Positions 1 to 9,980 of a stretch of 18,144 nt of DNA are shown one piece after another. Each line of letters begins with the position of its first letter. The first letter of the stretch is position 1. The notes beneath the pieces are model-generated. The model was given only the letters and a program-made list of their open reading frames with translations. It was not told where the DNA came from and searched no databases. Source of the DNA: Saccoglossus kowalevskii (taxonomy: Eukaryota; Hemichordata; Enteropneusta; Harrimaniidae); NCBI RefSeq assembly GCF_000003605.2, contig NW_003132855.1:95914-114057 (forward strand), given 5' to 3'. A program made the position numbers and the translations under genes.

Positions 1-245
1 ATAGGGGTCCCCTTGGACCCACTTGCCGCAGCTCTGACTCTGGTAACAGATGCCTCTTTCCAAGGTCAGGGAGCGCATCTATTGGACGAACAAGCCCAAG
101 GAGTATGGCCCCCGCATTGGGTTTGGGACTCCCATATCAACTGGCTCGAGCTGAAAGCAGTGCACTTAGCTATACTACGCTTTCTACCCATGGTCTCCTA
201 CATCAACAAAGAGGGGGGACGCGTTTCCCATCATTGTCAGTCCTA
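1..245 (+). pseudogene. DIRS-like retrotransposon, broken RNase H fragment
   Basis: The open frame runs from the window edge (the TTG at 13 is not a meaningful start). It shows the RNase H block typical of DIRS/tyrosine-recombinase retrotransposons: LTLVTDAS with the first catalytic Asp, a GAHL-type strand, HINWLELKAVHLA with the catalytic Glu, then SYINKEGG. In the family about a dozen residues, including the next catalytic Asp in a TDN motif, lie between the helix ending RFLP and SYINK. Here the two are joined directly, so that residue is missing. The frame then slips (GGR instead of a GGT-type motif) and stops. The copy is therefore dead. The family call rests on remembered motif order, not on a search; a Ty3-like source is less likely. 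Confidence 0.75.
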
Positions 246-600
246 GCATAGCAAATTCTCCTTTGGTGCCTGGAATACAACATGGAGCTAACCAGGGACC
301 CTGCGCATAGGCAATAAGTCAATCTCAGCATTTTTGCGGACAGATTCCTCTACCGGCAGCACTCCTTGGAAGTTTCCAGGTCTTGCTTTTCGACCTATGT
401 CCTCATGCAGAACTGTTTCGGTCTTCACTTCGAAAGCATACTACCCCCTGAATTGAGTTTGGGTCTAGCTTTCTTGGGCACACTGAACCCTGTCACCATG
501 GCATCATTTTTGACTTTTTGCTCCGAGGGCAGCACAGGCATGGTAAGACACCACCCTTTTTGGGGTCTTAGCTAAGTGATGAGTGGTATTTGTAGAATGT
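246..600 (+). pseudogene. Probable decayed continuation of the DIRS-like element
   Basis: No intact reading frame is seen. Fragments in shifting frames continue the RNase H/connector register: ILLWCLEYNMEL just after the stop, then FADRFLYRQHSLE near 330-375, which resembles the A-D-x-LSR connector region of DIRS polyproteins. The 69-codon open stretch at 366-575 has no recognisable domain. I read this as frameshifted retroelement sequence. Confidence 0.45.
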
Positions 601-675
601 ATCATCCCGGACTGGGAAAAAAAACTTTCATATTTTCTGTTTGCTCGGAAAATGTGCCATCTTTCACCGTCTGAC

Positions 676-1072
676 GCCTACAGTTCAAAATAGTCATTTT
701 GACTGACCGGAGTCTATGGTGGGTAATTGAACGTAGTGAATTTAGGCAGAGGGTTCTCCGAACCTGCCTATTAACATAGTTCATACCCACCATGGACCCC
801 CCCCCCCCCCAACCACCCCACTCTTTCCGTAGCGTTGGTCTAGTCCTCGGTGCGGAGATAAAGGAATCAGTGTGAAGGTCACATGGTTTGTGACGTAAGG
901 GAAAAAAAATCTTGGGGTCATGGGGCTTCTCCTGACCTAGATTTTATCTCTCCGTCATTGGCAGAATCGCTGATTAATGCCTACAGTTCAAAATAGTCAT
1001 TTTGACTGACCGGAGTCCATGGTGGGTATGAACTATGTGAATAGGCGGGTTTGGAGATCCCTCTGCCTAAGT
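676..1072. repeat. DIRS-like terminal or internal-complementary repeat cluster
   Basis: Two related copies are present. A direct repeat links 676-725 with 979-1028, offset 303 bp and nearly identical. The first copy also folds on itself: about 712-748 pairs with 763-797 to form a hairpin with ~36-nt arms. The second copy (about 1016-1070) matches the reverse complement of 742-798. Mixed direct and inverted copies of one sequence at the edge of a DIRS-type remnant fit the inverted termini and internal complementary region of DIRS elements. A C-homopolymer of about 14 nt follows the first copy at 797-810. The 180 bp between copies (799-978) hold nothing recognisable. Confidence 0.5.
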
Positions 1073-1079
1073 TTCATTG

Positions 1080-1807
1080 TTGTCCTCTCTGATTTAAACC
1101 TTTTTCTTGTGGTTACAATAACTCAAACAGCTTTTTTTTTTTTTTTATTTTAGGATATATATTAATTAATATCAATATATTGGTAAAATTTCACCTAAAA
1201 CTAAGTTGAATTTTGTATATATTTAATACCAAACAATTGTCATGACTCCATAATAATGGTTATAAAGTCTAGATGATCGTCTGTGAGTGATGTTTTGTTC
1301 CTTGCATTGTCTCTCACCAGTGTTTACTCTAAATAAGAATCAAAGAAATCTTAGAAAGAGCTTCCCTTGTGCTGAGAATTGATTTAAAAATAGAGAATAA
1401 TTAAAATTAGTTCAAAATTTAGAAAGCCTGAATAACTAATTATTATGCAAATAAGGTAATTAATATGTACAAATTTTAACACCAAAATAATCAGTCTCAT
1501 TGAAAAATTGTCCAATTATGCGGTTGATTATGCACATATTTCAATAGTATTAATTCAGGAACAAGAATGATAATTGATTATTTTGCTTAAATGTGACCTT
1601 AATTTTCTTGTTAATTTATATTAATAATTGTTGTATTGGTTCAGAAATGTTATTCTAAATTTTTTCCACGCAAAGATTACAACATGTGCATCATTCCATT
1701 CTAAATTCTTATTTGTCATTTACTGTCTAGATTCTCAACAGGCAAGGTTGTTTATTATTTATTTTATGTTACTAGAGGGCAGTATACAGTTTTTTTTTTT
1801 TATCCAG
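1080..1807 (+). other. AT-rich intron sequence upstream of the TYW2 last exon
   Basis: No gene or conserved motif is seen. The stretch is strongly AT-rich, with a poly(T) tract at about 1131-1146 and TATATTAATTAATATC-type simple sequence. Its 3' end is a good splice acceptor: a run of thymines, then TATCCAG ending at 1807. The reading frame happens to stay open back to 1628, but that part has no similarity to the TYW2 methyltransferase fold, so I treat it as intron. Confidence 0.6.
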
Positions 1808-2269
1808 GTGTGTCCTACAGGCGTGGCTGATAGAGTGAATCTGGGCCTAATTCCAAGTTCAGAAGAAGGATGGCCCACAGCTTGCAAAGCACTGAAAGCA
1901 TCCACAGGAGGGTTTCTGCATATCCATGGAAATGTGACATGTGGAATTCAGGAGGGATCCAGCAGACAATCAAAAGATTCAGAGAATGGAGACCTAGATA
2001 CAACAAGCAGTACAACAGAGGTGGATTTTAAAAGTAACGATTGTGTGAAAGAAGAATCACTACCAACATCATACTCAAATACCAAGCTGACATTGTCCAA
2101 AGAGTGGCGACTGTGGGCGGAGGCAGTATCAAGGAGAATAGAGCAGCTGTTAATTGATATTCACAATAACAAATGGACGACGTGTATTCTTCATATTGAG
2201 CATGTGAAATCATATGCACCACATATTGATCATCTAGTTTTGGATTTGGAATGTAGACCAAGGAAGTAA
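1808..2269 (+). CDS. TYW2: TYW2/TRMT12, tRNA wybutosine-synthesizing protein 2, last exon (partial)
   Basis: TYW2 transfers the 3-amino-3-carboxypropyl group of S-adenosylmethionine to 4-demethylwyosine at G37 of tRNA-Phe, a step of wybutosine synthesis. The 153 codons here are the C-terminal part of its Rossmann-like domain: ADRVNLGLIPSSEEGW (residues 7-22), GGFLHIHGNV (34-43), a variable Ser/Asp/Glu-rich segment (about 44-95), EWRLWAEAVSRRIEQLL, and the diagnostic ending KSYAPHIDHLVLDLEC. The exon starts in phase 0 after a polypyrimidine tract and AG at 1806-1807; an AG at 1819-1820 is a weaker alternative. The stop is TAA at 2267-2269. No frameshift is visible, so it looks functional. Earlier exons are outside the window. 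The vertebrate gene is, as I recall, intronless, so an intron here would be a lineage difference. Confidence 0.93.
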   Translation: MCPTGVADRVNLGLIPSSEEGWPTACKALKASTGGFLHIHGNVTCGIQEGSSRQSKDSENGDLDTTSSTTEVDFKSNDCVKEESLPTSYSNTKLTLSKEWRLWAEAVSRRIEQLLIDIHNNKWTTCILHIEHVKSYAPHIDHLVLDLECRPRK

Positions 2270-2351
2270 ACTATTATTGATAATGCTATAGTGTACAGAG
2301 CCAAGTCATCTGAATGTATACTATGTTTGTTTTTAATGCAGTTTCAGTTTA

Positions 2352-2357
2352 AATAAA
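2352..2357 (+). promoter_or_regulatory. Poly(A) signal of TYW2
   Basis: A canonical AATAAA lies 83 nt after the TYW2 stop codon. It is followed within 10-20 nt by a GT-rich stretch (GTGTTTTGTCC, about 2368-2378). This implies a short 3' UTR of roughly 100 nt. The repeat at 2385 begins just after it. Confidence 0.75.
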
Positions 2358-2384
2358 GGAAAAAAAGTGTTTTGTCCAGAGCTT

Positions 2385-2880
2385 GATATCATTCAAAGTC
2401 AACACAAAAACCATAGAAGAGAACTTCACATCTATTATTTTTACCATTATGTGTGTAAGAACCATAGTCTTGCATATTGGTTTACAGGTTTACTGGTTCC
2501 TGATGCACGTCATTTTATTTTTTCAGATCGGATTCAAAATGCCATTTTGTTTTAATGAATGGGCTTCTGGACCCATATCTCTGACATGCTTTGACTGATT
2601 ATGTATACATCATGTCATAGATATACAGATATATTGGTTTGACGATTCTATTCAAAATGGTGGCCATTTTTGTGCTAAAAAATCATCAAATATCAAGCAT
2701 TTATGGATGGATTTTGTTCAAACTTGGTACATACATTAGACAGTACGGGTTCCTGATGCACGTCATTTTATTTTTCAGATCGGATTCAAAATGGCTGACT
2801 GGCAGATATTTTGTTTTAATGAATGGGCTTTTAGACCCATATCTGACATGCTTTGATTGATTTTGTTTTAATTAATGCTG
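2385..2880 (-). repeat. Dispersed tandem-core repeat, about two units, inverse of 13836-14535
   Basis: Two related units are offset 252 bp: TTCCTGATGCACGTCATTTT occurs at about 2498 and again at about 2750. Each is followed by CAGATCGGATTCAAAATG and a shared TTTTGTTTTAATGAATGGGC stretch. Read on the - strand, the block matches 13836-14240 closely: the TACCAAGTTTGAA, CACAAAAATGGCCACCAT and AATCGTCAAACCAATATATC motifs occur in the same order. No hairpin end is seen, so the copy is truncated. The small frames inside it are not genes. Confidence 0.8.
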
Positions 2881-5800
2881 TTCCAGAGCAATATCTCCCA
2901 GTATGGACAAGTACTTGTTTGATCATTTTAATGTTAAACAATCATCATATTCCTGACATGGTTATATTCCAGCTATAAATAAACTATATATCTTAAATTT
3001 GATAACAGGGACTGTGTATGGCTTGTTTTTATTATTTAACAAAAATATGGTAGGCAGGACTTGGGGCTATTTTGTTATTGCTTTCCTGCATTCACCAATT
3101 TGATCTGATTAACAGCAGTATTTCTTAGAGACTTGTATATGCAATTTGTTGCTGTAATATTGTCACTATAGTTCCTAAAATCAAGGAGACCACAATTAAT
3201 TATTTGATATTCTTTATTACCTTCATTACATACAATCTTGCTTTTGTTCTGTACATTTATTCTAGCATATATATATATTTCTCATTATTTGTATCCATGT
3301 GACAACATAATTGGTATTCTGCCAGTGCTTTAAAAACATCCCTTGAACACCATAATTGTTTTCCTGCTGTGTATATATTTTTCAATAATTTTGACCCAAA
3401 TGGACACAGATTTATATTTTGTGTGCTTTGCATACCAAGGATTAATGTTTTCATGTTTAGCACCAGAACAATCCATAAATTTCTGCATAGTGCAGACTCC
3501 AAAATTGTTGTCCCATGTAATGTCTTCTCAATAAACTTGCATGGAAGTATTATGCAAAATACTTGATACAAGGATGGATCTTAAAGGCTAGAATCTGAAA
3601 CAGGAGGGGGGGGGGGTCAATGCTCAGATTAATAATAGAGGGTGCCCTCATGACAAACAAAGTTATATAGTTTTATCTTTTTTTTCTTGAGAACAATTTC
3701 AAAATATGTACTCAAAACATTAACATTTTGATGAGGGAATAGAGAGATTTCATCATATTAGTGTTACGGGCACCCTCCCAAGAACACTCACAACCCGGCA
3801 AATAATGTACTGAATAAATTAAGTAGATAAAATAACATTAGTATTGAATTTAAAAAGATACTCTATACCAGTTTAATTAAACTGAACTCATATTGTTCAA
3901 ATATTTGGAAGGAATCACTCACAAAAAATATTGTTAAACAGTGTTTAGTATGTCTGTATGTTTCACAAGTATGTACAGACAGCTTAATTTACATGTCTCT
4001 TGCAATGAAGTATAATTCAAACTAGCAGTTTCACCAATGGATTATACCATTTGTGGCAGGGTTACCGGGTACATTCTATAAAATACTATAGCGCAACAAT
4101 AACAAAAATTAACTTTGCACAACAATGTTTTCTGAATTGTATAGGTTTGCAATATTGTAGAGGGTATGCAAAGTGAAAATCTGATCTTCAATTGAGGGTG
4201 TTCTCAATGCATGTAAAGAGAATTATGGAAAACATTAAAACCTTATTAGATATTTATGTTTTTAAACTCCATTTTTGTTTAAATCAAGAGACCAGTATTA
4301 ATCACTCTGAAACAGGCAGGGTAGCTTGGTAGACGCCAAGGAAACAGGTTACCAAATCCCAATATTTACATAAAATTAAAAAAATGAATTCCTGCAAAAA
4401 ACAATCATCAATATTTCAGTTTAAATTGGATACCATATTTTTTATATCAAGCCCAATTCATTTAAATATATAGACAGACAAGAAACACATGATTGCAGGT
4501 TTGCACTTGAATATATGCAAATTGTATAGCACAGCAGTACAGTGACATGTGAGGACATCCACAGACACATAACTTGCCGACACAGCAAAGTGCATCAGTT
4601 GTTAATACAACAAGTTATACAGAGAAACCAAAACAAAGGCAGGGAAAAATGTAACGTGGCAGAGGTAGAAGCTCACAGTTCAATACAAAATTGATGATAT
4701 TTGTATTATGTGAAATATATTGTCTAATTCCTAAACAATTCTCAGCCTCAGATTGGTTGTGTAACATTAGACAATGTAAAATCTGTATTATTTGAATAAA
4801 TGAGAACCAAAAATTCATCATATCTCTAATAGAAGTCGCATCCCTTTTGTACAATTGAACCATTCAAATAAAGCAGCAGTTTGTAATACAGAATTTACTT
4901 GGTGAGCTGTTGTCATGTACACACTGTGAAGGCACAATGACTGGAAGAATTGGGACAACTAGCACTGTAGTATTCTTTATGTCTCGCATACAGGATTAAT
5001 TATTAAACATAATTAGTGATTTTGCTGTCTTCACACAAATGGTTGGATATCAGCAGTGATAAGAAATGAACATTATTTGTGAAAAATTTTACTGCTTACA
5101 CACACATCTAAGATTCAAACACACAACAACTGCATAGTATAATTAGACTGGATCGAATAAAACATGCATGAGACACAAAAGCATCTATAAAGAAAGCAGA
5201 TAAGAGGGTTTTACAGGGCACCATGTGTATTTCAGTTTTCCACAATATTCTAAACTGAAACATTTAGTATTTTGAAGAGAAGAAAAACTGGCATGGCTTT
5301 GTGCCACATTACTCTCAGCTACCCCTAAATTTCAACTCACAAAAAAAAATGAAAAATACAAAGATTTTTAAAAAATACACACAAGTGTAAACAGATTGTA
5401 CACTTGTCATTAAGGCAACAACTTATGTATTAGAAATAATGAATTCATCCTAGATTGCAGCGTTTCCTTCCAAAATGTCTATGCTATATTTCTTGTCATC
5501 AAGTATTTATTTAAAAGTCAAATAGCCATCACTGAGCTTTAAATTTGACTAAATCGACTTATTCGTGACATTCCAAAGATTTCAACATTCTTCAGATTAA
5601 CGATGAAAAAACCAAACATACGAGTTATCTTGAATGTCTGCTCACTACTTTTAAATTCTTGATGATGTCAGGTGACATCTGCAACAGTTCGAGCTGGTTG
5701 AGCTGAAAACGTCTAAATAAGCATCGGTGGAGCAAAGTCTAAATTGATAAGCCTGTAAAGGTGGTTGGGTTGGGTAGACAGTGAAGAGGAGCTGCCATTA

Positions 5801-7306
5801 GTTACCTGTAAAATGTAGGGGAGACGTTTACAAAGAATAATGGAGTTCAGGAAAGAAACTTAGCTTAGTCTGCTTATGAGAAAGAAAGGAATATCTGTAA
5901 CAATGATACTATGTGGATTGAAAGCTTGTTACAATCTCCTAACATGATTCACATGCAAAATTAAACAAAATGAACTTAACAAATTTCACTCGGTGATAAA
6001 TTTACACACTGAAGCCATACACACTTTACACCCAGTTGATAGTAAGGTTCAGAATTCAGAAACATGCAAACATTGTGCTCCATAATGGGCCTGACTAAGC
6101 ACCTCAAGATTAGTGCTAAATTTTCCATAGTGGAAGATGAAGTGATGGGAGGCACACAAGGTAAGGTAAGTATGGCTTTACTAAGTAAAATGTCAAATTA
6201 TCACCTAGGTGAATTTGTTAACATTACTACAGTAACTTTAAGCCATACTTACCTTACAGCCAATTGATATTAAGGTATTCATTGAAACTCTTGGTCAGAC
6301 TACAAAAGCAGGAGGCTGGTAATTTGTCTGGAGCTCTGAATCAACAAGTTTGTCAATCCTAAATCCCCAGTATGAAGAGGGGCACAACCTTACATCACAG
6401 CACAACTATTAATAGAAGTTAGGAAAGACGTTTACCACTGTTTTCTGATCCTTGTTTCAACCCAGCTGACTTCTCTGAATGGAAAAGCTAAAGGTTTGAA
6501 TCTAATCAAATAATATTTGTAATAACTAAAAACTAGTAAAACGGGTTCCTAACACTGAGTACTCTTGTAATTGGGTAACAAGCTTACTTTCACTTGAAAT
6601 CTAAAAAAAATATAGTCTGGTTGTAAACTATGTCTAGAACTCAGGTCCCATTGGGGGGTTTTAATGCAAAAGAGAGACTCCCAAGTTTTTTTGCTTTTGT
6701 CATTCATGCACAGGCCATCAGCACACCAGCTGACCAGCGATCTCAGACTTTTGTTGGTATGACCGCATCTCAAACAATTGAGCCATTTTAAAGTGTCTTT
6801 TTGTTCCTAACAGAAACATATTACCCAAGCAGTTGAAACAAATAGTCAAGTCAGTGAAATTGTGCCGAAATATCAATAAAATAAACTCAAAAGTACCAGG
6901 ATGTTTGACCTTCAGTGTTCATGAAGGTGGTATATCATATATATTAAAATATAGTTGTTTTAATCCCAAACTGAGAGCAAAATCAAATTATTTCCAAATC
7001 AAACCCAAAACTAAACCCAAGTGTTCCAATCAATATCTTACTATCTATGGGTGTAAGGTAAGTATGATGAAATAGGAATTTGGGAATTCAGAACAAACAT
7101 GACTTCATGTACTGACTCCTGTACACAAACTTCACTTCATTTCCCATGAGGCCCTCCTCACAGATGAATTACCAGCTATAATATGCATATGTTGCCAAGA
7201 CAACTACATTAGTAACACTGAAAGTTCATCTTTTCAGGCTTTGATAAAATACAAATGTACAGTGAAAATATAACTGAAAAAAATTCTAATTAATCCTCAA
7301 AACATG
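2881..7306. other. Gene-free stretch; probable DNAJC5 3' UTR and intergenic DNA
   Basis: I recognise no coding exon here on either strand. DNAJC5 (- strand) must end in this interval. Reverse-strand AATAAA candidates lie at about 5516-5521, 3256-3261 and 3213-3218, so its 3' UTR could be about 1.8 to 4.1 kb. A G-homopolymer of about 11-12 nt lies near 3606. The longest open frame is 104 codons on the - strand at 3257-3571; it has no domain and ordinary AT-rich composition, so I do not call it a gene. The only clear structure is the palindromic element at 6160-6258. Confidence 0.5.
6160..6258. repeat. Palindromic foldback element, ~98 bp (MITE-like)
   Basis: GTAAGGTAAGTATGGCTT at 6161-6178 has its exact reverse complement at 6240-6257, an 18-bp perfect pair. 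The centre is also palindromic: CACCTAGGTG near 6201-6210 is flanked by AAATT(AT) on one side and AATTT on the other. The whole stretch is an imperfect palindrome and could extrude as a cruciform or fold as a long RNA hairpin. The arm core GTAAGGTAAGTATG recurs alone at 7053-7066. It has no coding content. Confidence 0.6.
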
Positions 7307-7603
7307 TTACTGATCCTCTGTATATAATTTGGGTGCATCTCCTGTATTCAAACCTGTTGTCTCTGTTGCGCCCTCTGTGGCTGTGGGAGGTGGGGGCATA
7401 GCCAAGGCTGTTGGTTGGCTAGTGATTGGTGAATCTGCTTGCTCAGATGATGGTGAGGTGTCTTCTAAATCTTCTGGTTTTAGCGTCACATCTTCCTCTT
7501 CTGGGTCATAAGCTTTCATTTTACCACAGCAGAAACAGCAGCAACAGAAGCAGCAACAGCAGAAATAACAGCACGTCAATATGCCACATGTGATGAACAA
7601 GCA
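7307..7603 (-). CDS. DNAJC5: DNAJC5 cysteine string protein, C-terminal exon
   Basis: CSP is a J-domain co-chaperone that recruits Hsc70 to synaptic and secretory vesicles and guards SNARE folding. This last coding exon encodes 98 residues. It starts in phase 0 after CCTAACAG (AG at 7604-7605), beginning CLFITCGILTCC. The cysteine string follows: 14 Cys within the first 26 residues, in blocks CCCCFCCCCFCC. In the family this segment is palmitoylated and anchors the protein to vesicles. Next come GKMKAYDPEEEDV, the conserved PEDLED motif and a Ser/Thr/Pro-rich tail with ATETTGLNTG, close in layout to vertebrate CSP. The stop is TAA at 7307-7309. No disruption is seen. Confidence 0.95.
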   Translation of the reverse strand, partial: CLFITCGILTCCYFCCCCFCCCCFCCGKMKAYDPEEEDVTLKPEDLEDTSPSSEQADSPITSQPTALAMPPPPTATEGATETTGLNTGDAPKLYTEDQ

Positions 7604-7819
7604 CTGTTAGGGAAAGATACAGAAAAATTAGCGTGTCATGTCATGTCATAGCCCCCGCTCAGAAAACAATTTAAAACTGATATTGAACTGGGTTTGTGTC
7701 AGAGTGAATTTATCCATTATGAGCTGTATTAAAGTTCCGTTATTAATTGTTCAGAATTGATGTGGAAAATTTTAGGGGGGATGGGGTAAAAAAATATAAA
7801 TTGACTCAGAAAAGCCAAA
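7604..7819 (-). other. DNAJC5 intron, 3' part without recognised elements
   Basis: This is the intron between the linker exon and the cysteine-string exon, next to the last acceptor. I see no element in it. A short G-rich patch (TTAGGGGGGATGGGG) lies near 7775. Confidence 0.6.
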
Positions 7820-8505
7820 TAAATAACTTGATCAACATCTAACGCGATGTGCACAATTATTACCTGTCTCTGTATCAATTTTGAACAGAATTGGATCATG
7901 ACATATGTTTAAGAAAAAGCTGGTAACAGCTAGAAAAATCTTTTTTTTTAGATTTTTGAGGACTTAAATGACCGCCAAGCAGTAAAAATTTATTCAATCA
8001 AAAAATAACTTGATGTGCACTTATAAACCCTTATTACCTGTCTGTGTACCAACTTTGAACTGAATTGCATGACACATGTCTGAAAAAAACTGGTAATGAC
8101 TAGAAAACATTTTTTTATAGATTTTTAGAGCCAAAAATGGCCACGAACCACTCATAATTTATTCAATCAAAAAATAACTTGATGTGCACCTGTACACCAT
8201 CAATAACTGTCTCTGTACCAACTCTGAACTGAATTGGATGACACATGTGTGAGAAAAACCTGGTAACAACTAGAAAAAAAATTTTTGATAGATTTTTGGA
8301 GACAAAAATGGCCGCCAACCACTCAAAATATATTCAATCAAAAAATAACTTGATGTGCACCTGTACACCATCAATTCCTGTCTCTGTACCAACTCTGAAC
8401 TGAATTGGATCACACATGTGTGAGAAAAACCTGGTAACGCATATACGAACACAAGACTCAATTTATAAGCCCCCTCCGGATCCCAGATCCGGTGGGGACT
8501 AAAAA
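7820..8505 (+). mobile_element. Tandem-core repeat element with 3' hairpin (HINE/Pearl-like)
   Basis: There are four tandem units with a period of 166-171 bp. The marker GATGTGCAC ends at 7854, 8020, 8189 and 8360, and each unit carries a CTGTCTCTGTACCAACT-type motif, GAACTGAATTGGATCACA and AAAATGGCCGCCAACCACTC. The last two units are nearly identical and the first is most diverged. The array ends in a hairpin: 8471-8482 pairs with 8486-8497 (12 bp, one mismatch, 3-nt loop), followed by GGGGACTAAAAACAAC. A tandem core plus a terminal stem-loop fits nonautonomous Helentron (HINE/Pearl) elements; that family name is inference. It sits in a DNAJC5 intron. Confidence 0.65.
8471..8500 (+). repeat. 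Terminal hairpin of the 7820-8505 element
   Basis: The stem CCCCTCCGGATC/GATCCGGTGGGG has a CCA loop and runs into GGGGACTAA. The same suffix follows the hairpin at 14511-14534, so it looks like a conserved end structure and not a chance palindrome. Confidence 0.7.
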
Positions 8506-8596
8506 CAACAACAATAATGCCCTCTAGTGGTATAAAGAATATGGCATGTAATGATACATAATGCTGTCTTGTGATATAATGCCCTCATTATCATTA

Positions 8597-9783
8597 TTGG
8601 CGAACCGCTCCGCTAAGATTGCCCTTATAATCACTTTTGTGGGTTTGTGTGATTTCCATTGTTTTCATTATTTCTTCTGTGATTTTTTTGGCTTGGCTGA
8701 TTCACTCAAACTTGGCAAGTAGGTCACACCTTCACTCTAGTTATTAGGAAAAATCTTGAAAAAATATCTGGCCCATCGTTGCCAAAAAACTGTGTTTTGG
8801 GTAGCTCCGTGCCAAATGTATCTACTCCTACAAATTTGGGATAAACACCTCTGACATAGCTCAATCTACTCAGCTTGAGTGTGGGCACAAAGTTACTATT
8901 TGAATTTTTGATATCTTTTTTCATTACCGAGAAATTTGATTCCAAAGTTGGGGTAACTGTTCACCAAGAATGGCTTTTTAACTCTTCTGTGATTTTTTGG
9001 GCTGAGCCGATTTGGTTCAAACTTGGCAGGCAAGTCACACCTTCATTCCAGTTAGGTTATAAAATCTGAAAACAAATTCTGGCCAACCGTTTCTATAGCA
9101 ACTGCCAAGAAAATGATTTTTTTAATACATTCGCGCCAAATGTATCTCACCCTACATTTCTATGATTAAAAAGTACGAACATAGCTCATTCTTTTCAGCT
9201 TGAGTGTGGGCATAAATTTACTGGGTTTTTTTATGTCTATTTTCATTACAGAGAAAATTTGAGTCAATTTGAGCCTGATTTTTTTTGGCCTGGTTGATTT
9301 TGTCCATACTTGACAGGCAGGTCGTACTGTCACTAATTGAAAAAAAAATTGGTCCACCGCTGCCATGGCAACAACCAAAAACTGATTTTTGAATACTTTT
9401 GCCCCAAATTTATGACCTCCTACCAGTCTTGTAATAGCAGTGTTCAAATGGTCATGCTTTTTATTTTGGCTACAGTGCGCACTGGTAAGAGATCACCAGC
9501 ACCGACATTGTTACATTGTATCAACGCAAATTTGAATGTACTGTAAATGCTGTCTTCAATCTAGAAAATACTATCGCAAAATGGTTGGAAATAATAAATT
9601 TAACAACAGAATATGTCCTAACAATAAAATAAAGTAACTTCTAAAGACTGAATATTTTTGTTTGCGAACTTCGTATACGTGATTCGATTTAAGTTATAAA
9701 CTGACGTTATCTTCACGTTCATGTCCTACCACGACAACAGACGAAAACATGTTGCTTGCTTTTTGAGCGGAGCGGATTGCCAA
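8597..9783. mobile_element. ~1.2-kb nonautonomous element with 18-bp inverted ends and three internal units
   Basis: TTGGCGAACCGCTCCGCT at 8597-8614 matches the reverse complement of 9766-9783 at 16 of 18 positions. Between these ends lie three diverged tandem units starting near 8672, 8982 and 9270 (spacing about 310 and 286 bp). Each begins with GTGATTTTTTTGGCTTGGCTGATT or a variant. They go on to CAAACTTGGCA, a CCAAATGTATC-type motif and, in the first two, CAGCTTGAGTGTGGGCA and TTTTCATTA. No transposase is encoded; the - strand open frames at 8724-8945 and 9166-9447 are parallel readings of the repeat. Target-site duplications are not obvious. It lies in a DNAJC5 intron. Confidence 0.5.
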
Positions 9784-9980
9784 CCAGCCTACTGGCTTGT
9801 TTGAATTATTTTCCTATTTTTACATGGAAATAAAAACAGCCCATTCCATCAGTAATCGATGAGTTGACACAAAGTAGAATGCTGAACACAGTGCCACAGG
9901 ACAAACCCTGAGTTAACCGCATATATTATAAATAAAACAATCATTTATAATTAATGATCTCATGTAATTGCATTAAATAC

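Noticed and set aside
602-793. 63-codon - strand frame beginning at CATGGTGGGTATGAAC
   Set aside because: It lies in the repeat hairpin at the retroelement end and has no recognisable protein.
1628-1807. N-terminal extension of the TYW2 frame starting at 1628
   Set aside because: These codons are hydrophobic and AT-driven with no match to the TYW2 fold, and a strong polypyrimidine-AG acceptor ends at 1807.
3257-3571. 104-codon - strand open frame
   Set aside because: No domain, motif or splice context. Cysteine and isoleucine richness reflects AT-rich DNA; it is more likely 3' UTR or intergenic.
6064-7075. A + strand gene with donors at GTAAGGTAAGT (6161, 7053) and an acceptor TTTTTGTTCCTAACAG at 6813
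   Set aside because: Splice-like strings are present, but the flanking frames show no conserved protein, and the donor string is part of a palindromic repeat. RNA-seq would be needed.
8724-9447. Paired - strand frames with similar PTLKLxRxSYVR motifs, at first suggesting a protein repeat
   Set aside because: The similarity comes from the ~300-bp DNA repeat units. The frames break at different places and match nothing known.
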